This document shows positions 33,369-42,098 of a DNA stretch of 64,000 nt, piece after piece. Source of the DNA: an uncultured Kiritimatiellota bacterium (GTDB taxonomy: Bacteria; Verrucomicrobiota; Kiritimatiellia; RFP12; UBA1067). The notes under the pieces were generated by a model. That model saw only the letters and a program-made list of their open reading frames with translations, was not told the origin of the DNA and made no database searches. Each line of letters starts with the position of its first letter. Position 1 is the first letter of the stretch. Position numbers and translations under genes: made by a program. Location: contig CAKTZI010000001.1 in the NCBI GenBank assembly GCA_934635385.1, positions 124,001-188,000 on the forward strand, in the 5' to 3' direction.

Positions 33369-34499
33369 ATGAGCGGTGATTTCGACCGATACTACGAGGC
33401 GACGGAGCCAGGGCGGCGCGAACGGGCCTACGCCTGGGCGACGGCCATCGGACTGCAGGATGTCGATGGGCTGAAGCCGTCGAGATACCTTCTCAAGACA
33501 GCCAGACGGCATATCGAGGGCGAGATATCTCAGGACGATGCGCGACGGCTCGTTGACGAGTATTACGAGACGAAGGAAGCGCATGACATTCCGGAGGACG
33601 TCAAAGAGGCTGACAAGGTCGCCGCACGAATGATTGGCATCATTGAGTCGCCGACTTTTAACTTCTCGGTCGCATATTACCTCGGACTGCATCGCCAGAT
33701 CTTTGATGGGGTCTTCTCATTCGCCGGGGAAGTCCGCACGGTTGAACTGACCAAGCGCGAATGGGTGCTTAATGGCGACACTGTTCAATACACGCCGTCG
33801 TGCATGATCATGGATACGCTCGAATACGACTTTGCACGGGAGCGCAAGTTCAGGAGCAAAGGGCTTTCGGAGGATGCGTTCGTCGAGCATTTCGCGGCCT
33901 TCATTTCCGGCATTTGGCAGATTCATCCCTTCCGCGAAGGAAATACGCGCACGGCAGGGCTCTTTGCCATCAAGTATCTGCGCGCCAAGGGCTATGATGT
34001 CACGAACGATCTCTTCGCGGAGAAGTCCTATTACTTTCGCAATGCGCTTGTCCGCGCCAACTACGAGAATGCTCGACTTGGCGTCGAGAAGACGCAGCTT
34101 CCGCTTGAAGAGTTCTTCAAGGTCTTGATTTATGGACATGAGATCGAGCTGCGGAACCGATTCTTGCGAATAGGAGCTGAATACGGGACTCGGATTGCCG
34201 AATACATGGGAGAGATGCACCGCCGCAACAATGGCGCAGATGACGGATCCGACGACGTGGATGTCGGTTTAAATGTCGGTATAAATGTCGGTTTAAACGA
34301 GACGGAATCGACGGCGCTCAAAATGCTGTTGCGCAACCCGAAAATGACGGCGGTCGAACTTGCCGTAGCCCTTGCGGTCGAAAAGCGACATGCCGAGCGG
34401 ATTATCGCGGCACTCAAGAAGAAAGCGGGGCTGAGGCGCCGAGGTGCCCGCAAGAACGGCGAATGGCACTTTGAGAACCTGACGCCGTTGTCGAAGTAA
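33369..34499 (+). CDS. Fic family protein (probable AMP transferase)
   Basis: A 376-aa Fic protein. The catalytic motif is intact: IHPFREGNTRTAGLF near residue 185 (HPFxxGNxR), with the flap VLNGDTVQYTP upstream. The amino part (YLLKTARRHIEGEIS, DDARRLVDEYYE) resembles the small inhibitory domain seen in VbhA-type antitoxins and may self-inhibit. The end is a winged-helix-like segment. A spacer repeats NVG three times (DVGLNVGINVGLN), encoded by a 12-bp tandem repeat at about 34259-34298. Close relatives are widespread in gut bacteria. Its lower G+C and place between the signalling operon and the STAS gene suggest insertion. A coupled start at 33309 is possible, but homology begins at 33369. 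Confidence 0.85.
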   Translation: MSGDFDRYYEATEPGRRERAYAWATAIGLQDVDGLKPSRYLLKTARRHIEGEISQDDARRLVDEYYETKEAHDIPEDVKEADKVAARMIGIIESPTFNFSVAYYLGLHRQIFDGVFSFAGEVRTVELTKREWVLNGDTVQYTPSCMIMDTLEYDFARERKFRSKGLSEDAFVEHFAAFISGIWQIHPFREGNTRTAGLFAIKYLRAKGYDVTNDLFAEKSYYFRNALVRANYENARLGVEKTQLPLEEFFKVLIYGHEIELRNRFLRIGAEYGTRIAEYMGEMHRRNNGADDGSDDVDVGLNVGINVGLNETESTALKMLLRNPKMTAVELAVALAVEKRHAERIIAALKKKAGLRRRGARKNGEWHFENLTPLSK

Positions 34500-34530
34500 T
34501 TCTGGAAATAGCAGTCGTAGCTGTGGCCGT

Positions 34531-34559
34531 TTGCGTGGGCTGTGACGCTATGGTATAAT
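34531..34559 (+). promoter_or_regulatory. promoter of the STAS gene
   Basis: TTGCGT (34531-34536), 17-bp spacer, TATAAT (34554-34559) with extended TGG. The ATG at 34616 is 57 nt downstream. Confidence 0.7.
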
Positions 34560-34615
34560 TTCACCCATCCGCTTATCAACCCCTTGGCGAAAGACGCGGA
34601 AAGACTGCGAAGACA

Positions 34616-34909
34616 ATGGAAATCAAGAAGACGACAGAGGACGCGAAGACGGTCATTGCGGTGACCGGGCGCGTGGACACGACGACGGCCCCCGAACTGG
34701 AGGCCGGCCTCAAGCTGACCGGCAGCGAGACGCTGACGCTCGACCTTTCGGGCGTGCCCTACATGAGTTCGGCGGGGCTTCGCTGCCTCCTCGCGGCCCA
34801 GAAGAAGATGATGGCCGGCGGTGGCACGATGACGGTCGTCGGCATCCAGCCGGCCGTGAAGGAAGTCCTCGACATCACGGGACTGAGCGGCATCCTCACT
34901 CTCGCGTAG
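34616..34909 (+). CDS. STAS-domain anti-anti-sigma factor (SpoIIAA/RsbV-like)
   Basis: A 97-aa single STAS domain. VIAVTGRVDTTTAPELEAGL opens it, and TLDLSGVPYMSSAGLRCLLA carries the serine (in MSSAGLR, about residue 59) that anti-sigma kinases phosphorylate. Unphosphorylated, such proteins bind the kinase and free the sigma factor. The natural partners in this window are the RsbW-like and PP2C domains of the protein at 31309, with only the Fic gene between them. It has its own promoter. The Pmp-like surface protein gene begins 7 nt after it, so that protein may be cotranscribed. Confidence 0.9.
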   Translation: MEIKKTTEDAKTVIAVTGRVDTTTAPELEAGLKLTGSETLTLDLSGVPYMSSAGLRCLLAAQKKMMAGGGTMTVVGIQPAVKEVLDITGLSGILTLA

Positions 34910-34915
34910 TCCGTC

Positions 34916-37900
34916 GTGCGCGGTCGGCGTCCAGACTTTCGCCTCCTGGTGCGAGGCCTGTGCGTCTGCGGCGCACTGGCGGTTGCGGCGCAGGGTCTCT
35001 TCGCCGCGACAGACCTTTCCTCCGTGGGCGAGGGCGCGACGCTCGCCGAGGGCGTCTATTACCTGAATGCGTCCAAAAGCCTGATGGGCGGCGTCGGACA
35101 GGCGGGCCTTTCCGTCGCGGACGGTGCGACGGTCGCGATCTATCTGCCCGAAAACGTCACGCTGACCCTGCGTGGCGCGCCGGCAGTGGGCGCAACCGCC
35201 GGAACGCCGGGACTTTCGCTCCCGGCGACATCGACGCTCATTCTCGTGGGCAAGGGGCGGGTCGAGGCCTTTGGCGGCGATGCGGCACAAGGCGGCGACG
35301 CGGCGGAGAGCGTGTCGGACGAGACGTGGGACGACACGCGGCAGGATGGCGCGTCCACGGAAATATGGGATGGCTACGACAGGTGCAAGGTCTATGGCGG
35401 TCGCGGCGGAATCGGTGGTGGTGGGGCCGGCGCGGGCATTGGCGGCGTGGGCGGCACGGGCGGCGGCAACGGCGACTGCGCCATTCGCAGAGTGGACATA
35501 GACAATACCAACTCCGAACATAAGGATGGCCTTGCCGGCTACAATGGTTCCGGGGGCGGGGCTGGCATGGCGGGCGGCACGATGGGTTCACTCTATGTGC
35601 TGGACGCCATCATCGTCGAGGCAGAGGGCGGCTCATCCGCGTCGGGAGGGCTGGGCGGCTCGACGGCCGACAGGGACTCCGGCAGCAAGGTTTCGGGACT
35701 CTGGAACGTGTATGGTGGCGCGAGTGCCGGAGGCGGCGGTGGCGGCGGCGGTGGCGCGGCGGCGGAAATTGGCGGCGGCGGCGGTGGCGGCGGTGGCGGC
35801 GGCGGCGGCGGCGGCGGGTCGCTCATTTTGCGCGGCAGCAAGACGGATTCGTATGGCGATGGCGCTGGCGGCACGGGTGGCAGCGGGGGCAAGGGCTTCT
35901 ACGACGACGGCGAGGTTGGTGCGGACGGGGATGGAACGCGCAGTTCGGCCTGGAGTTACAATAAAAAAGAGATCTACGGCGGTACGGGCGGTACGGGCGG
36001 TGTCGGCGGCGCGGCCGGCGGCGACGGGAAAGTCTACCTCTCCGAGCAGGCGGACGTCTGGGGCGGAAACCCGGAGCCGGGCTTCGTCGAGACGCACGAG
36101 TTCCTCAAGCGGACAATCATCCTCGACTTCGCCGGCGGCGAATCGCAGGGCGCGGCTTCGGCGACCGTCTCGGCCTACCTCTACCTAATAATGCCGGAGG
36201 TGCCGATTCCCGATCGCATGGGTTTTATCTTTCGCGGCTACTTCACGGGCGCGAACGGCACGGGGCAGCAGGTCTACACGGACACGGGCGATCCGCTCGA
36301 CACGATCTGGCGCGACGACGGCACGAACCTGCGCCTTTACGCAAACTGGGAGAAGCTGGACCCTCCGCCCGATCCGCTCGTCGTCACGCGGCTGGACGAC
36401 GAGCCGTTTGACCCCTATTCCTCCAACATCACGTTCCGCGCCGCCGTCACGTGGGCGATGATGATGCCGACCCTGACGGCGCCGGACGGGACAAAGAGCA
36501 AGGTCGTCTTTGCGGACAGCCTTCTCACGGGTCAGGCGTCCGTCGAGGTCGCGCTCACGGCGGGCGTCATTCGCGTGGGCGCGAACCGCTTCACGGATCA
36601 TTCGCTCGTGCTGCGCGGGCCCGGTTGGGCGACCTGCGGCATTGTCGTCAGCGGCGCGAAGAACGGCGACCGCCTCCTCGACATCGGTGCGGGGAATGCG
36701 GTCGAGCTGGACGGCTACACGCTGCGCGGCGGGACGAGCGCGGAGGACGGCGGCGCCATCTGGATGCGCGGCGGAACACTGGACGTCCGCAACTGCAACT
36801 TCATCGGCAACGCGGCCTCCGGCAGCGGCGGCGCGATTCACGCGGGCGAGACGGAGTTCGTGCGTCTCGAAAACTGCCGGTTCGACGGCAACGCGACGTC
36901 CGCCAAGAGCGGGGGCGGTGGCGCGGTCTGCGGCGGACGGAAGCTCGTCATCGACAACTGCAGCTTCTGGGCCAACGACGGTGCCTACGGGGGCGCGATC
37001 CGGTCGGGCGCGTCGACGCTCGTCGTCAACTCGTCCTTCTTCAAGAATTCCGCCTGGCAGACGGGCGGCGGCGTCTACTCCGGCGGCGCGTCCGATCACG
37101 TCTCGCTCGTCAACTGCACGTTCGAGGCCAACATCGCCAACTGCCAGGAGAACCCGAATGCGGACTTCGACGGCGGCGGCGGACTCTACGTGCAGGGCGG
37201 CGGCAGTACGCGGCTCGATCTCGTCAACAGCTTCTTCGTCGGCAACCGTCCCAACACGCTGGCGTGTCCCGACGTGCAGTTCGGCGCGCGCGTGGCGACG
37301 CTGAACGTCTATGCCTCGCTGTTCGGCGTCGCGCACACGCAGATCGTCGCGCGGCTTGACTACAACGTCCGCCTCGGCAAGGAAGAGCGCACCTTCTTCG
37401 AGGTCGGCGAACGGGACATGCGCTACCGGCAGACGGTGAAGGACGGCATCGTCCACGACCACCTGCGGACGACCGACACGGACGGCGACGTCGGCTATGC
37501 GGTCTACCACGACGCGGACTGGGCGAACGTCGCGCTCGCGTCCGCCTGGGGCGGGGCCAAGTCGGCGATTCGCGGCGACGCGGCGCGGGCGACGACGCTG
37601 CTGCTGAACGACATTTCGCCGCGCGACCTCAGCATCAGCTGCCGCAATTCCCAATGCGGCTCCTACTGGTATGTGCATGACCGGCCCGAAGACGGCACGG
37701 TCGTCACTAAGATCGAGGACGCGAGCGATGACTACGACGGGGCGCTGACGCTGCGCGAGATCGTCAGCGGCATTGCCAACCGGGAAGACCTCTGGGGCGT
37801 GAACCGCACGGGCGGCGTCTACACGATCACCTTCGACGAGCGGCTGCGCGGACAGACGTTCCGCCTGACCGAGGCGGGGCATCTCGACATCCACGGGGCC

Positions 37901-38809
37901 ACGAACGACGTAAACATCGTGGTGGACGGCGGCGACCAGAACATCACGATCGACGGTGACGGACGGCATCGCGCGTTCGCCGTGCGCCCCGGCTCGTCGC
38001 TGACGCTGAAGAACCTGACTTTCGTCAACTGCGTCGGGATGGCCGAGGGCGCGACGTTCGTGACGGGCTACGATGGCGGGGCCGTGCTGAACCTTGGCGC
38101 GCTGACGGTCGCGAACTGCACGTTCCGGGCGTGCGCGGGCGGGCCGTCCTACGCGCAGCCGGTCGGCTTCGGCGGGGCGCTCTGCAACGGAAGCGGCACC
38201 AACCGCGCGACGCTGGCCGTGCGGGAGTCGACGTTCGCCGACTGCCGTGCCGCGCGCGGCGGCGCGGTCTTCGGCCACGACGGAAGCGCCGCCACGTTCG
38301 TCGACTGCACGTTCACGGGGAACCGTGCGAAGTCCGACATCTCGACTTTTATTGCCCTTGGCGGCGCCATCGGGATGGCGCGGGACGGCACGCTCGCCTA
38401 CAGTGGCTGTACATTCGACGACAACGCCATCCACATCGACGGCTGCGACATCCCGGAAGACGTCCGCTCGGTAAACGACGCGATCCACACGATCCGCTAT
38501 GCGGACGGCACGATTGCGATCTCGCTCAACGCCCTCGCGCTGCCGGACGTCGGCAGCCTCGTTCTCGACACGACGTCCGCCGCCACGATGCCGGACGGCT
38601 CGGCGGCGGTCACGATGCGTCCGACGGGGGTGCGTCCGAGCCTCTGGTACGGCCTCGGCTACGCGGCGGATCTCGCGCTGCCGTTCACGGTGGATGCGGC
38701 GACCTGGGTTCAGGCCGACGCGGACGGAACGCTGCCGGCGCCCCTTCGCGCCCCCAAGGGCCGCGAGAAGGGGTTTTACAAGGTCTTCGTCCGGGAATCC
38801 AGTCCGTGA
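34916..38809 (+). CDS. Pmp-like beta-helix surface protein with a glycine-rich region
   Basis: A 1297-aa exported protein starting at GTG. A signal peptide lies near residues 10-31 (LLVRGLCVCGALAVAAQGLFA). Residues about 150-380 are Gly-rich, including a 16-Gly run from a GGN triplet tract near 35775-35820. Next is an InlB/Listeria-Bacteroides-type repeat (MGFIFRGYFTGANGTGQQVY to LRLYANWEK, about 440-480). Then come two blocks of right-handed beta-helix with chlamydial Pmp hallmarks: GGAIWM, GGAIHA, GGAVCG, GGAIRS, GGAVLN, GGALCN, GGAVFG and GGAIGM alternating with FIGN, FDGN, FWAN, FFKN, FEAN, FVGN, FTGN and FDDN. No autotransporter barrel is seen; it ends KGFYKVFVRESSP. It is probably a surface adhesin. 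Confidence 0.8.
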   Translation: MRGRRPDFRLLVRGLCVCGALAVAAQGLFAATDLSSVGEGATLAEGVYYLNASKSLMGGVGQAGLSVADGATVAIYLPENVTLTLRGAPAVGATAGTPGLSLPATSTLILVGKGRVEAFGGDAAQGGDAAESVSDETWDDTRQDGASTEIWDGYDRCKVYGGRGGIGGGGAGAGIGGVGGTGGGNGDCAIRRVDIDNTNSEHKDGLAGYNGSGGGAGMAGGTMGSLYVLDAIIVEAEGGSSASGGLGGSTADRDSGSKVSGLWNVYGGASAGGGGGGGGGAAAEIGGGGGGGGGGGGGGGGSLILRGSKTDSYGDGAGGTGGSGGKGFYDDGEVGADGDGTRSSAWSYNKKEIYGGTGGTGGVGGAAGGDGKVYLSEQADVWGGNPEPGFVETHEFLKRTIILDFAGGESQGAASATVSAYLYLIMPEVPIPDRMGFIFRGYFTGANGTGQQVYTDTGDPLDTIWRDDGTNLRLYANWEKLDPPPDPLVVTRLDDEPFDPYSSNITFRAAVTWAMMMPTLTAPDGTKSKVVFADSLLTGQASVEVALTAGVIRVGANRFTDHSLVLRGPGWATCGIVVSGAKNGDRLLDIGAGNAVELDGYTLRGGTSAEDGGAIWMRGGTLDVRNCNFIGNAASGSGGAIHAGETEFVRLENCRFDGNATSAKSGGGGAVCGGRKLVIDNCSFWANDGAYGGAIRSGASTLVVNSSFFKNSAWQTGGGVYSGGASDHVSLVNCTFEANIANCQENPNADFDGGGGLYVQGGGSTRLDLVNSFFVGNRPNTLACPDVQFGARVATLNVYASLFGVAHTQIVARLDYNVRLGKEERTFFEVGERDMRYRQTVKDGIVHDHLRTTDTDGDVGYAVYHDADWANVALASAWGGAKSAIRGDAARATTLLLNDISPRDLSISCRNSQCGSYWYVHDRPEDGTVVTKIEDASDDYDGALTLREIVSGIANREDLWGVNRTGGVYTITFDERLRGQTFRLTEAGHLDIHGATNDVNIVVDGGDQNITIDGDGRHRAFAVRPGSSLTLKNLTFVNCVGMAEGATFVTGYDGGAVLNLGALTVANCTFRACAGGPSYAQPVGFGGALCNGSGTNRATLAVRESTFADCRAARGGAVFGHDGSAATFVDCTFTGNRAKSDISTFIALGGAIGMARDGTLAYSGCTFDDNAIHIDGCDIPEDVRSVNDAIHTIRYADGTIAISLNALALPDVGSLVLDTTSAATMPDGSAAVTMRPTGVRPSLWYGLGYAADLALPFTVDAATWVQADADGTLPAPLRAPKGREKGFYKVFVRESSP

Positions 38810-38834
38810 ATTTCCCCATCTGTGAATTTCCCCA

Positions 38835-38864
38835 TTGACGCGGCGGACGGTTTTTTGATATACT
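38835..38864 (+). promoter_or_regulatory. promoter of the tRNA-Thr/tRNA-His operon
   Basis: TTGACG (38835-38840), 18-bp spacer, TATACT (38859-38864) with TGA before it. Transcription would begin just ahead of the tRNA-Thr 5' end. Confidence 0.75.
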
Positions 38865-38880
38865 ACGCAACCAATCACAG

Positions 38881-38956
38881 GCCAGGTTAGCACAGTTGGT
38901 AGTGCGGCTCATTCGTAATGAGCAGGTCGGGGGTTCGAGTCCCTTACCTGGCTCCA
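38881..38956 (+). tRNA. tRNA-Thr (anticodon CGT)
   Basis: Complete cloverleaf: acceptor stem GCCAGGT/ACCTGGC, anticodon stem GCTCA/TGAGC with loop TTCGTAA (anticodon 38914-38916), T loop GGTTCGAGTCC, discriminator T and encoded CCA. It reads ACG codons. It is three bases upstream of tRNA-His. Confidence 0.95.
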
Positions 38957-38959
38957 GTT

Positions 38960-39037
38960 GGCGGGAGTAGATCAATTGGTTAGATCAACAGATTGTGATT
39001 CTGTGGGTTGCGGGTTCGAGTCCCGTCTCCTGCCCCA
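38960..39037 (+). tRNA. tRNA-His (anticodon GTG)
   Basis: Cloverleaf with the extra 5' G (38960) paired to C73, the identity element of tRNA-His. Anticodon stem ACAGA/TCTGT with loop TTGTGAT (anticodon 38995-38997) and encoded CCA. Shares the promoter at 38835. Confidence 0.95.
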
Positions 39038-39067
39038 GCCGAAGCAATGTAAAGACAAGGTTGGAAG

Positions 39068-39796
39068 ATGACAATCATCGAAGCGTTGGTTGACCTGCAG
39101 GAAGTGGATGGGCGCATCCGCGAACTGGAACTTGAGCTGAAGGATCTCCCCCGCCGCAAGGCGCTCGAAACGGCGCGCCTGTCCGGCGTTTCGGCTGACC
39201 TTCAGGCTGCGAAGGCGAATCAAGAGTATGCGCAGGAGCGCGTGAAGGGCTACGAGGAGGACGCGAAGGCCCTCAAGAGCAAGATCCAGGAGCTGAAGAC
39301 GACCCAGCTCGGGCTGAAGACCAACAAGGAGTATCAGGACTTTTCGCTGCAGATCGACCTCGTGAACCACGACCTCGAGGCGGCGGAGAACAACCAGCTG
39401 GCGGCGATGGACGACCTGCCGAGCGCGCAGGCGCGCATCGACAGCGCGCAGGCGAAGTTTGATGCCGAGAAGGGCGGCGTGGATGCGTTCTGCGCCGAGA
39501 TCGACGAGCGCATCGCGGCGGTGAAGGCCGAGTTCGAGGCGGCGCAGCAAGAGCGGGCCGAGAAGGTGAAGGCCGTCAGCGACCCGAAGTTCCTGCTCTA
39601 CTACGAGCGTCTGCGCACGAAGCGCTGGCCGGTCGTGGTCGCGCTGACGCATGACGGCGTCTGCGACGGCTGCCACCTCGTGCAGCCGCCGTCCGTCGGG
39701 CAGCTCGCCGACGCGAACGCGAAGAACGGCGAACTGGGCCGTCCGCAGTCGATTGTCGCCTGCACGATGTGCGGTCGCATTCTCTACCGCGCCTGA
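39068..39796 (+). CDS. coiled-coil protein with C4 zinc ribbon (CT398/CdsZ-like)
   Basis: A 242-aa protein with a long antiparallel coiled coil over residues 1-180 (start EALVDLQEVDGRIRELELEL). A carboxy-terminal zinc ribbon uses CDGC near residue 200 and CTMC near residue 235. This is the family of Chlamydia CT398 (CdsZ), also present in many non-pathogens, where it is proposed to bind nucleic acid or secretion-ATPase components. It begins 31 nt after tRNA-His, ahead of the RNase P RNA gene. No type III secretion genes are in the window, so the chlamydial role is not implied. Confidence 0.85.
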   Translation: MTIIEALVDLQEVDGRIRELELELKDLPRRKALETARLSGVSADLQAAKANQEYAQERVKGYEEDAKALKSKIQELKTTQLGLKTNKEYQDFSLQIDLVNHDLEAAENNQLAAMDDLPSAQARIDSAQAKFDAEKGGVDAFCAEIDERIAAVKAEFEAAQQERAEKVKAVSDPKFLLYYERLRTKRWPVVVALTHDGVCDGCHLVQPPSVGQLADANAKNGELGRPQSIVACTMCGRILYRA

Positions 39797-39822
39797 ACGG
39801 GCGCGGCGCTCTTTGACAGTTT

Positions 39823-40217
39823 CTCCTGAAGCGACGCGCGTGTGACCGGTCGCTGCCGCGAGGCAGAGGAAAGTCCGGACTCCACAGGGCGGAGGATCCG
39901 TTCGTCAAGGACGGAAGGCGCGGGGCAATCCCGCGCGATGGAAAGTGCCACAGAAAACAGGTAGCCCGGACGTCTACCTTTCATTCGGACGGGTGATAGT
40001 GAAAAGGCGGTGCAAGAGACCACCGGCGCGGCTGAAACGACGCGCGCAGGGCAAACCCTCCTCGGAGCAAGATCGAATAGGGGGCCGAACGCACGGCCCG
40101 TGCGGCTGCGTCCGAAAGGGCGCATGAGGTCTCGGGTAGATCGCTGAGATGAATGATCGGAGTTCCCGCGAGGGGATGAACAGAATCTGGCTTATTCGCC
40201 GCGCGCCGCTTCAGGAG
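39823..40217 (+). ncRNA. rnpB: RNase P RNA, bacterial type A
   Basis: About 395 nt, the catalytic RNA of RNase P that cuts tRNA 5' leaders. The conserved 5' core GAGGAAAGTCCGGACTCC (39867-39884) and the 3' core ACAGAATCTGGCTTAT (40180-40195) are present, with GATAGTGAAAAG and GAGCAAGATCGAATAGGGGG elements in between. Stem P1 is clear: CTCCTGAAGCG (39823-39833) pairs exactly with CGCTTCAGGAG (40207-40217). It lies 27 nt after the zinc-ribbon gene and just before the nnrD promoter. Confidence 0.96.
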
Positions 40218-40227
40218 AAATAAATGG

Positions 40228-40233
40228 TATAAT
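40228..40233 (+). promoter_or_regulatory. -10 box of nnrD (leaderless arrangement)
   Basis: Extended -10 TGG-TATAAT. The ATG at 40240 starts 6 nt later without a ribosome-binding site. It overlaps the region just after the rnpB 3' end. Confidence 0.6.
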
Positions 40234-40239
40234 GCGCGC

Positions 40240-41094
40240 ATGCATCTTCCCGAAGAGCTTCAGGGGGCGTTTCCGAAACGCCCGGTGGACGCGAACAAGT
40301 ACACGGTCGGCACGGTCTCCGTCGTCGGCGGTTCGGGTCATTACATCCACGCGCCGGTGATCGCCGGTCTCGGCGCCCGTGCGGCGGGCGCGGGGCTCGT
40401 GCAACTCGTCGTGCCGGACGCCTCGCGCATTGCGGCGGGCTCGCTCGTGCCGGAGGCGACGTTCACGAAGCTCGTGGCGACCTGTGTGCCGCCGAAGGCG
40501 GACGTGACGGTGATCGGCATGGGCCTTGGCGTCTCCGTCTCGGCGGAGGTCATCGTCTCGCGCCTGCTGTCCGGCTCTCGCGGACGGTTCGTGCTGGATG
40601 CGGACGCGCTCGCCGTCCTGGCCTCGTGGTACGGGCGCACGGATGGGTACGATCCCGCGAAGGGCCAGGAGCTCGTCCTGACGCCGCACGAGGGCGAAGC
40701 CGCGAAGCTGCTCGGCTGGGAACGCGCGAAGGTCACGGCCGACCGCCGCGCGGCCGCGCGCGAGATCGTCGAGCGCTACGGCGCGACGGTGATCCTGAAA
40801 GGCGCGCACACGCTCGTCGTCTCGGCGGACGGTGCGCGCGTCTACGAGAACGCGACGGGCAACCCGTTCATGGCGCTCGGCGGCATGGGCGATCTCCTGG
40901 CGGGCGTCATCGGTGCGCGCTGGGCGTACCTGAAGGGCGATCCGTTCCTTGCGGCCGCGTCGTCCGTCTGGCTGCACGGTGCGGCGTCGGATGCGCTGGT
41001 GGCGTCCGGCGGCGACCCCTCGATCGTCAACACGGCGGCGCGCCTCGGCTCGCTGCGCGTCTCGCTTGACGCCGGAAAGGGGGTCGGGGCATGA
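40240..41094 (+). CDS. nnrD: ADP-dependent NAD(P)H-hydrate dehydratase
   Basis: A 284-aa ribokinase-fold enzyme that repairs hydrated NAD(P)H. Family marks: VGTVSVVGGSGHYIHAPVI (KxGxVxVVGGS), RFVLDADALAVL, LVLTPHEGEAAKLLG, VILKGAHTLVV and GNPFMALGGMGDLLAGVIGA with the catalytic Asp. The epimerase domain (YjeF_N) that is often fused in front is absent, so NnrE must be elsewhere. It overlaps potB by ATGA, which places it at the head of the operon with the polyamine permeases. Confidence 0.9.
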   Translation: MHLPEELQGAFPKRPVDANKYTVGTVSVVGGSGHYIHAPVIAGLGARAAGAGLVQLVVPDASRIAAGSLVPEATFTKLVATCVPPKADVTVIGMGLGVSVSAEVIVSRLLSGSRGRFVLDADALAVLASWYGRTDGYDPAKGQELVLTPHEGEAAKLLGWERAKVTADRRAAAREIVERYGATVILKGAHTLVVSADGARVYENATGNPFMALGGMGDLLAGVIGARWAYLKGDPFLAAASSVWLHGAASDALVASGGDPSIVNTAARLGSLRVSLDAGKGVGA

Positions 41095-42098
41095 GCGCGG
41101 CGAAAGAAGGCAATCCGCTGCGGTCGCGGAAGGCCGAATGGCTCGTGACCGCGCCGAGCTTCCTGTGGCTTGCGCTGTTCTTCGCGGTGCCGGCGGTGAT
41201 CGTGCTCGCGTTCACGTTCCACGGACACGACGCCTCCGGCGGCGTCGGCGACTGGTCGATGTCGACGTGGCGCGAGCTCGTCGACCCGGACTATCCGGCG
41301 ATCGTCTGGAACACGCTGCGCATCTCCTTCGAGATCACGGTCTGGTCGATCGTCCTTGCGCTGCCCTGCGCCTACGCGATCGCCCGCATGAACACGAAGT
41401 GGCGCGCGATCGTCGCCGGGTCGATCATGCTGCCGTTCTGGACGAGCTTCGTCGTGCGCGTCTTCGCGTGGAAGACGATGCTGCATCCCGACGGCTGGCT
41501 GCAGGCCTGCTACCTCGTCTGGCTCCAGACGCGCGAATGGCTCTTCGACTGGCTGCCGGGATTCCTCCAGCACGCCCTCGTCTGGATCGGCTTCGCGTCC
41601 GCCGGTCATGTCGATCCGGCGAGCTCGACGATCCTCGACTCCGAGGCGGCGGTCGTGCTCGTCTCGGTCTACTCGTTCCTGCCGTTCGCGATCATGCCGA
41701 TCTACTCGGCGGCGGAGAAGTTCGACTTCGCGCTCCTGGAGGCGGCGCGCGACCTCGGCGCGAAGAACTTCTACGCCTTCCGCAAGATCTTCATCCCCGG
41801 CGTGCGTCAGGGCGTCGTCTCGGCGATCCTGATGGTGTTCATCCCGGCGATCGGCTCGTACGTGATCCCGCAGATGCTCGGCGGCACGAACTGCGTGCTG
41901 ATCGGCAACAAGATCTTCATGCGCGCGATCCAGAACCGCAACATCCCGCACGCGAGCGCGCTCGCGACGCTGATGGCCGTCTCGGTCCTCGTGCCGCTCG
42001 CGCTCGCGATGTGGTGGAAGAAACGGCAGGACGCGCGCGACCGCAAGCGGCTCGACGCGCAGACGGCGCGGCTCATGGTCTCGGGAGGTGGCCGATGA
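41091..42098 (+). CDS. potB: spermidine/putrescine-type ABC transporter permease, PotB-like
   Basis: A 335-aa inner-membrane permease with six or so spans and the cytoplasmic EAA loop EAARDLGAKNFYAFRKIFIP near residue 220, which docks the ATPase. FWTSFVVRVFAWKTML and IPQMLGGTNCVLIGNKI are characteristic of PotB. It is longer than E. coli PotB (275-285 aa) because of an extra segment after span 3 (LQTREWLFDWLPGFLQH). It overlaps potC by ATGA. The ATPase (PotA) and binding protein (PotD) are not in the window. Confidence 0.88.
   Translation: MSAAKEGNPLRSRKAEWLVTAPSFLWLALFFAVPAVIVLAFTFHGHDASGGVGDWSMSTWRELVDPDYPAIVWNTLRISFEITVWSIVLALPCAYAIARMNTKWRAIVAGSIMLPFWTSFVVRVFAWKTMLHPDGWLQACYLVWLQTREWLFDWLPGFLQHALVWIGFASAGHVDPASSTILDSEAAVVLVSVYSFLPFAIMPIYSAAEKFDFALLEAARDLGAKNFYAFRKIFIPGVRQGVVSAILMVFIPAIGSYVIPQMLGGTNCVLIGNKIFMRAIQNRNIPHASALATLMAVSVLVPLALAMWWKKRQDARDRKRLDAQTARLMVSGGGR

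Noticed and set aside
35730..35822. GGC/GGT triplet tract as a frame-breaking contingency locus
   Set aside because: Units are triplets, so changes in number keep the frame; at most the glycine run varies in length.
39813..39818. TTGACA as the rnpB -35 box
   Set aside because: The matching -10 would fall inside the mature RNA; rnpB is more likely processed from a longer transcript or uses another promoter.
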